From Protea cynaroides (lineage: Eukaryota > Streptophyta > Magnoliopsida > Proteales > Proteaceae), in assembly GCA_028583415.1 (NCBI GenBank), contig CM053265.1, forward strand, positions 35,008,873 through 35,072,872: a stretch of DNA of 64,000 nucleotides, written 5' to 3'. The position numbers were made by a program, and so were the translations under genes. The notes below the pieces were generated by a model that was not told where the DNA came from, ran no database searches, and saw only the letters and a list, made by a program, of their open reading frames with translations. Position 1 is the first letter of the stretch, and each line of letters starts with the position of its first letter. Of this stretch, positions 56,167 to 64,000 are shown in pieces.

Positions 56167-58541
56167 TGTCACACCCCAATTTTGGTCTAACCAGAATGGT
56201 GTGATGAACCGTCAATAAACTAACGGTTCAACCAGGATCTCAAAATAGGCTATCCCACATATGATAAACCAAAACACATTCCACATTAATCAGAGGTAAT
56301 AAAATAAATAACGGAAGTCTTACAGATAATGAACTGAGAAATTCTAACTGTGATACTCATAAATAAAATATCCAATTATGTTGTTTCAACCGAGACATAA
56401 ATAAAATATCGAATACATGTCTTTACTAAATCCAAATATATAAAACAAAATCTAATCGAATACGCATGAGTTGCACTCGCAAGAGGAGTCATGCGTATCC
56501 ACTATGTCTTCAGCTTCCATTGTCGCCACATGCCCATACACAGGAGCGTTCATGTAATCTTCAACGGTGGTACCTACATCATCAACTAAAAGTGTTCGAA
56601 TTCGAAAGGGTGAGCACACATCACGGCTCAATGAGCAAACAAAACAATGCAACAATACATATGCATGCAATCAATTCATATCATTGGTCTGGTTTAAAGT
56701 TTGCAATGTGCTATAGAAAGGATAGGTGGCCGCCGCACCTCTATACACGAGTGTGTGGAAACGCCCAATACCGTCGCTCCACATGCACCCACCATGGACA
56801 ATATACACCCCATGAAAATGGCATGGCTGTACCGGTTGCCCATACCAACATGTAAGCCCCTGTTGGCGAGAGCTTTCAAACTAGGCTCGCAACTAACCAA
56901 CCCTAATGTCAAACAATGTATCCAAGGCCTCACCCCAGCATCCCTCAATACATCCATAGAGATAGAGCTAGGGTCTGGTGACCAGGCTGAACCACAATGC
57001 CACGTCCCCCCCTGATGCCCTATGACATATTAGTTCCACTAAGGTAATGGCGATACGACGATGTTAGTGGACTAGACTTGAGTAAAGATAGAGCTAGAGT
57101 TTGGTGACCAGGCTGAACCACAATGTCACATCCTCCCCCTGATGCTCTACTCGCATCAAGCACACTAACACTTGCTTAGTGGACATGACTTGAATAGACC
57201 ATGGCACAATATACACCCCATGAAGAACGGTCATGGCTGTACCGATTGATACCATCCCTACCCGCACCATGTACACCAGCCAAACACAAACATTCACATG
57301 CCTATTCCTACCATCATCAACATCACCATGTTATAATCAATAAATTTAAATATGCATGGACAGTAATAATAGAAATATTGGATGACATGTTGAATGCACA
57401 TTACAAGCACACACGCATATCACAATCATGGTATTGGACTCAAGAAATAAAAACAATTTGTTATTAACCAATTAGTTTAGGTCTTGTTTCCTCACCTTAG
57501 CTTGTTAATAGGTCCTCTTTCAAGCTTTAGAATCACCTTTATAATGTTATTATATTGCTAGAATACCTAACAAAGTCGATTAAATTTAATTAGAATTAAT
57601 TCCGAATTTAAAAACCATACTGTTAACTGAGGGTCGGAGGTAGGGTCGGAGTCATGATCGACCCTAGGTGCGCCCCTCCCCCTAATCTGAACTTCCCAAA
57701 CACTGAGGGTCGATGCTAGGGTCGGATCTGCCATCGACCCTAGGTGCGACCCTCCATGGTTTGAGTCGAAAATATCAGATTTCGTTCTCTCTTTCATGGT
57801 TAGGTCCTATGGCTTACTTCCACAATCCATTCTATACATGTTCTATGGTTTAGAACTATACTTTATTCATGTACATGATTTTAATGATCTCCTCCATGGT
57901 TTCCATTGAAACGAAACCATGGATGGATGATTTGGGTTTCTTCTAAGTCATATCCTCTTCATAAACCATTCTAAAGTCTTAAATAAATCATGGGGAACGT
58001 ATCCATACCTTAGGTTTGCTGAGATTCAGAGTTCCTCTGAATTTCCTCTTCTTCCTTAGCCTTTTCGTCAAGTTTTCCTTCTCTTCTTCTCTTCCTTCTC
58101 TTCTCTCTCTCAATCCAATTAGGGTTGTAAAAGGAGTGAAAGAGGCTTAGGGATGTCCTATTTATAGGGCAAAACCTCCCAAAATAAGTCCCACTGAGTT
58201 TAGGAAAGGTTCCAATTGAAATTAGAAAGGTTTCTCAATTTTTGGTTCGTGCTATTTTTCCCAAATGCCGAGGGTCGATGGTGAGGGTCGATGGGAGGGT
58301 CGGACAACTCATAGACCCTGCGACCCATGGTTGAGGGTCGATGGTGGGGGTCGATGGGAGGGTCGGACCTGTCTGTTAAAACCTGCGACCCTACCCTCAT
58401 TTTGACTGTTTTTGGATAAATTTTCATATTGGGTCTTGGGTTTCTTCAGACACTTGGTCCACTTGGCTCGACCATGATATGTAGACGGATCCCGACACGA
58501 AATATAAGGTTAGGCCGCGTTTGTGGCGTGCGGGTCTTACA
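56167..58541 (-). repeat. 3' LTR of B3
   Basis: 2,375 bp from TGTAAGACCCGC (58541) to GGGGTGTGACA (56167). Arrays at 58390-58260 and 57750-57620; TATAAATAGGACATCCC near 58162-58146; donor CCTAAG|GTATGG at 58009/58008; small ORF 56553-56452. Confidence 0.93.
56452..56553 (-). CDS. LTR small ORF, copy B3 3' LTR
   Basis: 33 codons, ending DTHDSSCECNSCVFD then TAG. Upstream, the frame is open through VEDYMN back to the acceptor region, where the GCAG is GTAG (D-V-G). No indel against other copies. First ATG after the acceptor. Confidence 0.5.
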   Translation of the reverse strand: MNAPVYGHVATMEAEDIVDTHDSSCECNSCVFD

Positions 58542-58690
58542 ACTCCACCACCCTTAAAAGAAATTTCGTCCTCGAAATTTGAAAGTACGGATCTTACAAC
58601 TCCCCCATCCTTAAATGAATTTTGTCCTCAAAATTTGAACGAATCTTACAACTCCCCCATCCTTAAAATAAATTTTGTCCTCAAAATTTT
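58542..58690 (-). repeat. Triplicated polypurine tract and pol end of B3
   Basis: Read on the minus strand, the phrase TTTGAGGACAAAATT..AAGGATGGGGGAGTTGTAAGA occurs twice, followed by a third copy that joins the true LTR (AAAAGGGTGGTGGAGT|TGTAAGACC). Units are about 50 bp. Each carries a polypurine tract followed by the first bases of the LTR (TGTAAGAT/C). Confidence 0.8.
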
Positions 58691-60161
58691 GAATTTACTT
58701 CGGAGTCAATAGGTGGGAATTCTATTTCCGCATTGCATCTTATTCCTCCTATGCACTCTTCTCCACGTATTGTCTTTGCCAGGTTACCTTCACATAATAA
58801 TTATCCCGACTTTGGAAACATTGTACCTTCCCACTAGTGAACTAGGCTGGTACCACTTCGATAGTTAAACATTCTATCTAATCCAGTGATTCCGTGGTCA
58901 ATACCTTTAATATGGATCTTTAATGTACTTCTTCAATAGTGACACACGAAATACATCATGCACATTAGACATGGACAGCGGTAACGCTAATTGATATGCA
59001 ACTTTTCTACGTCTCCCCAAAGTTTATAAGATCCAACACATATATAAATTATGACTTTCCCTTCTTGTCTAATCGTTTCAAACTACGCATAAATGATATC
59101 TTCAAAAACACTTTGTCACTTATGGCGAACTCAAGGTCTTGGTGTCTCTCCTAACATCTTGAGCTATCCTGGCCCTTTTTCTTTGATCTTGTCTGCCACT
59201 CAATAGTTTTCTTCATTAGCCTTAGGTCTCAAAATTCTTCATTTACCGACTTTACTCCAAACCAGAGGGGTTTGACATTTCTACCGTACCATGCTATATG
59301 GGTGACATTTACATGATAGCTTGGTAGAATCTTTAATTCATGGTAACTTCTCAACTCCAACTCCTTGAAATCAATTCACAAGCTCGGGGCATATCTCCTA
59401 GGATCTGTATAGTCTGCCCCGACTATCCATCGGTTTAGGGTAAAGTGCAGTACTAAACTTCGACTTTGTCCCCATTATTTTCTGTAGATCCTCCCCAAAC
59501 TTCGAGATAAGGCCTAAGCCTTCGACCGACACTAAGCTCTCATGCATACCATTCAATCTGGAAATATTATCCACCTATAGCTTAGTTAACCGCTCCAAAG
59601 CATACCGGGTCGTATAGCAATGGACTGAGCTATCTTCATAAGGCGATCAACACTCACCCAACTACGTCAATCGATTTGGGAGTCAGGGGCAAATCATTGA
59701 CATAGTTCATAATACTGCAATTCCATTCCCAAAACAAAAGTCAGGGTTTGGTTTTCCTTTTCTAAGTCTGCTTACACCGTTCCTATATACAAACCTAACA
59801 AAATTACTATTTCTACTTCATCCATCAATTCAGAGATGATCTTTAATGCCACAAGCGGAATCGACGAACTATTGCTCCATAAGTTCATCCATAAATTCTC
59901 GCTTAATTGGATCATCACGAGTTTCTATTATATGTTACTCTCCTTCCAAATCTGAATCTATTGCTGCGAAACATAAGGTAGCATTTATACTGGGTCCTTC
60001 CTTGGACTTCATAATTCCCATCAGCGATCATATAAGCAGTTTGTAATCTAAAGATTTAAGGGGTATATTTAGTTTCTTTCCAAATGACACAGATATAAAA
60101 GGGTGAGTAGCTCCATAATCAAGGAGCACTTTGGCAGGAATGCCATTACTAGGTACGATGC
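58691..60161 (-). pseudogene. B3 pol remnant: protease start, deletion, integrase and chromodomain end
   Basis: Directly after the mini-intron the frame enters protease (GIVPSNGIPAKVLLDYGATHPF, with the active-site DSG changed to DYG). Within about 200 bp recognisable protease ends. RT and RNase H are absent. From about 59420 integrase debris resumes (VDNISRLNGM; KFSTAL), then a degraded C-terminus with a chromodomain-like YYVKVTWQRQYVEK near 58820. Stops are numerous. The element therefore cannot supply its own RT. Confidence 0.75.
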
Positions 60162-60230
60162 CTGTGATTTATTTTAATTTAGTCTACATGCTCATGCAAT
60201 GTAACATAAAATGATATGTTCAGGTCATAC
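60162..60230 (-). other. Putative 69-nt mini-intron between gag and protease (B3)
   Basis: CACAG|GTATGA donor and ATCACAG|G acceptor on the minus strand, with GAGCATGTAGACTAA inside. Joining gives DVVTG-IVPSNG in one frame. Confidence 0.6.
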
Positions 60231-61497
60231 CTGTGACCACATCAGATGATGCGGCAGCATCCTTGGCTGAAATAGCGTAAACTCTTCCTTGCTGTAGTTG
60301 TTTTTTGGGCTTAGTATACTCTCTTGAGACATGCCCTACTTGGTTGCAATTAAAACATCTGATCCCCTCACCATTTTTCTTTGGTTGCCATGGAGTTGCT
60401 GAAATGGTTTTGGTTGTAGCATTGAAGCCATGGGTACGGAAGGGTTGGAATACCTTGGTGTTGCCTCCGTTGTAAAAATTTTCATTTGGCCTTTTTATTC
60501 CCCTATTTTGAGTAAAATAGCTCTCTTTCTGGCTCGACTCTATCACTCGAGCAATTTGTACAGCTTCATTGTAGATTTTCTTCTCTAGTCCCAAAACATG
60601 TTCGCGTATGCTTCCCCTAAGTCCCATGACGAACCTTCGGGTTTTCGTATCCTCCTCTTGCATACTGACTGGTGCAAAGAAAAACAGCTCCTCATAACGC
60701 TGTTGATATGCGTCGACAGTCATTTGCCCCTGATATAAACTCAGGAACTCTCTCTCCATAGAATCTCTGAAACTTCTAGGGAAGTATTTCTCAAAGAATG
60801 CCTCTTTGTATATATCCCAGGTCAAGTGGGCGTGTTTGGTTAATAGATATGTCCTGGTAGACTTCCACCAATGGTGTGCATCGCTCTTGAGCATAAATGT
60901 GGCACACAACACTTTCTCCTCCTCATTTACGGTCATCATCATAAAATTTCTTTCCATTTCGTCAATCCAGTGTGCCGGCCACAAAGGATCTGCTGGCTTA
61001 CCATTGAATTCTTTGGGCTTCATCTTAAGAAAATGCCCGACCAGTCTATAACGGTCCAGCTGATATGGATCATAGGCCCCATACATGGGTGGTTGGTACT
61101 GATAACCACCTTGAGCTATTTCAGGGTTTTGCACTGGAGCTTGCATGACTGGTGTTTGAGGTGCCTGGGGTACTGCCTTATTTCCCCCTGGTATTGTGCT
61201 TGCCTGTCCTGCTGGCATCTGTGTCGTATGTGCAGCTAGAAAAACCACACCTATGGCAGCTTGCATATTAGTTTGCACCTGTTGTATTTGTTGCAGTTGT
61301 TGTGCCAAGTTCATTATGACTGTAACTAAATCTATAGGTGGGGCTGGCAAGTTTGTAGGATTTGCCTGACCATTAGCTCCTGGCTGTGCCACGTTTGGAT
61401 TCTCTGGTACTTCAGGAATTTCATGACCGGTTTCATCTACCGGTGGTAGTGGTGGGATTTGGTTACGTCCGCGTCTGTTTCCTCTTCGCCCAGCCAT
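60220..61497 (-). CDS. B3 gag, intact 425 codons
   Basis: Uninterrupted gag starting MAGRRGNRRGRNQ at 61497. Residues 1-145 are rich in Pro, Gln and Asn. The retrotransposon gag domain runs at about residues 150-310 (WPAHWIDEMERNF, DAHHWWKSTRTYL, EAFFEKYFPRSF, YQQRYEELFFFAP, RGSIREHVLGLEKK). The CCHC knuckle near residue 388 is CFNCNQVGHVSREY, with the last Cys replaced by Tyr. The unspliced stop falls two codons into the intron (VVTG-MT). Gag packages RNA in cytoplasmic particles in family terms. A plus-strand ORF at 60871-61239 is a shadow. It is the only intact long frame of family B in the window. Confidence 0.95.
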   Translation of the reverse strand: MAGRRGNRRGRNQIPPLPPVDETGHEIPEVPENPNVAQPGANGQANPTNLPAPPIDLVTVIMNLAQQLQQIQQVQTNMQAAIGVVFLAAHTTQMPAGQASTIPGGNKAVPQAPQTPVMQAPVQNPEIAQGGYQYQPPMYGAYDPYQLDRYRLVGHFLKMKPKEFNGKPADPLWPAHWIDEMERNFMMMTVNEEEKVLCATFMLKSDAHHWWKSTRTYLLTKHAHLTWDIYKEAFFEKYFPRSFRDSMEREFLSLYQGQMTVDAYQQRYEELFFFAPVSMQEEDTKTRRFVMGLRGSIREHVLGLEKKIYNEAVQIARVIESSQKESYFTQNRGIKRPNENFYNGGNTKVFQPFRTHGFNATTKTISATPWQPKKNGEGIRCFNCNQVGHVSREYTKPKKQLQQGRVYAISAKDAAASSDVVTGMT

Positions 61498-62120
61498 TTC
61501 CTATTCTGGTGGTGTAGTGTTTAAAAAGTCATAGAACACGTGAGGAAATAAATATATACTTCATTTTCATATTTGGATACACTAACCAATGGTATTTTCA
61601 AATTTCTCAGATCATTCAGTGAAAAATACTGTCTTTTCTATGCAGGGTCGATGGTGGGGGTCGATAGGTATCCAACCGTCAGTATCCGACCCTGGGAAAT
61701 CATCCATTTTTCCCGAGTATATAATGCCATTGGTCAAGGCACTACAAGAGTAAATCTAGAGAAGCTTTCATACATCAGTAAATCAGGTATAAATCAAGAG
61801 AAAGATTTCGTACATCAATAAATCAGGTATAAATCAGAAGATGTATGCTCAACACGATTAAACATTTAACTATTCATTCAGTTCATATCTCTGATCATGT
61901 TGTCAATCATAAGAATGGTTCAGATTGGTATAATCAGGATTAATACTAAAGAAACAATATCTATAACTCTACTTGACAGGTTAAATCAAGAAGGTATCCT
62001 GTCAAGGTCCAAGAAATTAAAATCTGGTATGTGCATCCTCTATAATCATAAGAGTAAATCAATAATGCACTGCGTCCTATATAAACCTATCTAGATATAT
62101 GGCCATAATAGATTTGATCC
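61498..62120 (-). other. B3 leader upstream of gag; no gene seen
   Basis: Contains a short GGGTCG array (61640-61700) and, 30-60 nt before the gag ATG, a TTTTTAAACACTACACCACCAG stretch aligned with the B1 acceptor, where the AG is shifted. The remaining ORFs are short and unsupported. Confidence 0.45.
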
Positions 62121-62640
62121 TTTGCTGAAAATGTCCGAGGTATCATCTTCAGAAGACATTCTTCAATCCTTGTTGGATCATTCTGTCATGATGCAACTAT
62201 CCCATACATTGGTGGCTAATAAGGTTAACCACCTTGATACACTGCTTGTTGTGCACCAAACTGCTGCACTGGGGTGTGCATTACTGGGACTTGTTGTGTG
62301 GTAGCCACTGTGTTATAGCTAACAGGTGTTGGGGTATAGTGATGCTACCAATTGATACCATACTTGGTTTGACCCGGAGGTGTTGATGTAGCATCAGCAA
62401 CTTGGGTAGTGATTTACATAGCAACTTCCATAGTCGGTCCCATCTGTTGTTGCTCTTGTATTTTATTGGGTCAAGTTTATGACAATCGTGACCAAGGTAA
62501 TTGGTAGTCCAGGTGGTTGGCTGGAGTGGCCTGGTTGTTCATTTCCTCTTATTTGCTCTAATTTGATTACCAACTCATATGAGTTTTCATTACCCGTTCT
62601 CGACCCAGATAGTGGTGGGGTCAAGTTGTAACCTCATCTT
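62121..62640 (-). pseudogene. Second, divergent gag N-terminal fragment in B3
   Basis: On the minus strand the text PPGLPITLVTIVINLTQ (about 62510-62455) matches PPIDLVTVIMNLAQ of the intact gag. Further on, PPMYG (about 62205) and LKMIPRTFSAK (about 62150) match PPMYGAY and LKMKPKEFNGK. Order and spacing are kept but identity is low and stops are present. It lies upstream of the complete gag, so the element carries gag N-terminal sequence twice, from different relatives. Confidence 0.65.
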
Positions 62641-62715
62641 AATGCTCAGCGGGTAATGGATCAGCGTGTAGTGGATCTCACCCTGAGTCTCCATGTCACC
62701 CAGGAGTATAGCTTT
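62641..62715 (+). pseudogene. Coiled-coil fragment of the opposite-strand gene in B3
   Basis: Plus strand (antisense to B3) AQRVMDQRVVDLTLSLHVTQ matches the coiled-coil end of the B1 and B2 opposite-strand genes (AQ.V.DQ.V.DLTASLQ.TQ). The globular domain is not found; the remaining 62716-63196 has no supported coding content. Confidence 0.6.
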
Positions 62716-63196
62716 ATTTTCTTTTATAGTTACTCTCATTTTTGGTGTATAGCTATTGTTCTCCTATCTCTGTCGCATTCAGCCCGAGATCTTTTCCTTT
62801 ATCTCTATAGGGTTTTTGCATTACTAGTCATTTTCCTTCTTCCTCTGTCCTACATCGAGTTTCACATCTTGTGAGTACCAACTCGGTATTCCAATTTTCT
62901 ACTGTACAGATGCTTCCTTCTTGCTACAGTACTATATCCTTTGTATACTCGGATAATTACCCAACTTATAGATAATACCCTATATTATTTGTTTATTAGG
63001 ATGATTTTTGGTCTTCTCTTTCTGTTTGAGTGTATATATATGATTTCACCTTTAATATGTAATTATTGTCTGGTTTAAGTTCTGTCTCAACCAACACAAG
63101 TGCTTATGGTTATTTGTATTAAAGCTTTTAATTTATCCTAACTCAGTTCATGGACTCCAATGGAAGTATTCAGGTTTAATGGGTAAGCCTACGAGA

Positions 63197-63208
63197 GCTC
63201 TGATACCA
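63197..63208 (-). promoter_or_regulatory. Primer-binding site, initiator Met tRNA (B3)
   Basis: TGGTATCAGAGC on the minus strand, three bases from the LTR end at 63212. Confidence 0.96.
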
Positions 63209-63211
63209 AGT

Positions 63212-64000
63212 TGTCACACCCCAATTTTGGTCTTACCAGAATGGTGTGATGAACCGTCAATAAACCAACGGTTCAACCAGGATCTCAAAATAGGCTATCC
63301 CACATATGATAAACCAAAACACATTCCACATTAATCAGAGGTAATAAAATAAGTAGCGGAAGTCTTACAGATAATGAACTGAGAAATTCTAACTGTGATA
63401 CTCATAAATAAAATATCCAATTATGTTGTTTCAACCGAGACATAAATAAAATATTGAATACATGTCTTTACTAAATCCAAATAAATAAAACAAAATCTAA
63501 TCGAATACGCATGAGTTGCACTCGCAAGAGGAGTCATGCCTATCCACTATGTCTTCAGCTTCCATTGTCGCCACATGCCCCTACACAGGAGCTTTCATGT
63601 AATCTTCAACGGTGGTACCTGCATCATCAACTAAAAGTATTCGAATAAGAAAGGGTGAGCACACATCACGGCTCAGTGAGCAAACAAAACAATGCAGCAA
63701 TACATATGCATGCAATCAATTCATATCTTTGGTCTGGTTTAAAGTTTTGCAATGTGCTATAGAAAGGATAGGTGGCCGCCGCACCTCTATACACGAGTGT
63801 GTGGAAACGCCCAATGAAAACGGCACCGTCGCCCCACACGCACCCACCATGGACAATATACACCCCATGAAAATGGCATGGCTGTACCGGTTGCCCATAC
63901 CAACACGTAAGCCCCTGTTGGCGAGGGCTTGCAAACTGGGCTCGCAACTAACCAACCCTAATGTCAAACAATGTATCCAAGGCCTCACCCCAGCATCCCT
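63212..64000 (-). repeat. 5' LTR of B3 (3' end only)
   Basis: Ends GGGGTGTGACA at 63212. Nearly identical to 56167-56960. Includes the small-ORF region 63497-63625. The promoter half lies outside the window. The two minus-strand ORFs over 63666-63988 are overlapping shadows in different frames of the same LTR stretch. Confidence 0.93.
63497..63625 (-). pseudogene. LTR small ORF, copy B3 5' LTR (one stop)
   Basis: Same 42-codon frame as the 3' LTR copy, but the Tyr codon six codons after the ATG is TAG and one Thr is Arg (DRHDSSCECNSC). Length and Cys motif are otherwise kept. Confidence 0.45.

Larger units (their letters stand above)
56167..64000 (-). mobile_element. Family B element B3, minus strand, 5' LTR runs out of the window
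   Basis: 3' LTR 56167-58541; three polypurine-tract copies 58542-58690; decayed and deleted pol 58691-60161; mini-intron 60162-60230; intact gag 60220-61497; leader with second gag fragment 61498-63196; PBS 63197-63208; 5' LTR from 63212. Inserted in B2 integrase (left flank GTATG). In about 380 bases compared by eye the two LTRs differ at about 7-8 sites, so it is the youngest family-B copy here. Confidence 0.93.

Noticed and set aside
61573..62304. Plus-strand ORFs in the B3 leader
   Set aside because: No similarity to the opposite-strand gene except the short coiled-coil piece at 62641-62715. The rest lies antisense to the divergent gag fragment.

Overview
This is a repeat-dense, gene-poor stretch of a flowering-plant nuclear genome. 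The evidence is plant Ty3/gypsy chromoviruses with a C-terminal chromodomain and an initiator-Met-tRNA primer-binding site (TGGTATCAGAGC), plant L1-type LINEs with a CCHC ORF1 and a terminal RNase H, several solo LTRs, minisatellites and an AT-rich background. I found no host protein gene, rRNA or tRNA gene that I could defend. The species cannot be read from the sequence.

Layout. 1-1145: fragment of a Tat-like LTR. 1171-4185: truncated L1 LINE on the minus strand. 4186-13080: nested copies of 'family A', LTR elements that carry gag but no visible pol, on both strands; a solo LTR of 'family B' (B0, 7387-9701, target duplication ATAGT) sits inside one of them. 13081-18190: non-coding Tat/Ogre-like sequence with several tandem arrays. 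18850-20571: family-A-like gag (A3) and leader. 20572-22908: solo LTR of 'family C'. 22952-41945: one L1 LINE (LINE2, minus strand), split by a complete 11.9-kb family-B element (B1, 25239-37104, duplication TATCT) and by a 908-bp solo LTR (39624-40531, duplication AAGGC). 41946-45463: family A copy A4, minus strand. 45464-47139: family C LTR, cut by family-B element B2 (47140-56166). B2 is itself cut inside its integrase by family-B element B3 (minus, 56167 to beyond the window). The nesting gives an order of insertion: A4 and LINE2 before B1; the second C LTR (C2) before B2, and B2 before B3.

Family B is a Tekay/Del-type chromovirus: LTR, PBS, a long leader holding a spliced-looking gene on the opposite strand, gag, a short intron-like gap of 69-74 nt, then PR-RT-RNaseH-INT-chromodomain, polypurine tract, LTR. 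Pol is broken by stops or frameshifts in B1 and B2. B3 keeps an uninterrupted 425-codon gag but has lost RT and RNase H.

The most interesting signals are shared across families. (1) A small ORF in the LTR keeps exactly the same length in six family-B LTRs and one family-C LTR and ends in a Cys-rich SCECNSC motif. (2) A strong splice donor lies about 100-150 nt downstream of the TATA box in LTRs of families A, B and C, with acceptors just before gag and just before the small ORF. (3) A 69-74-nt mini-intron separates gag from protease, with in-frame joining in two of three copies. (4) Dense arrays of GGGTCG or related motifs lie upstream of each predicted transcription unit. Together these suggest a splice-regulated retrotransposon programme with an extra LTR-encoded peptide. 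The splicing and the peptide are inferences from sequence only.
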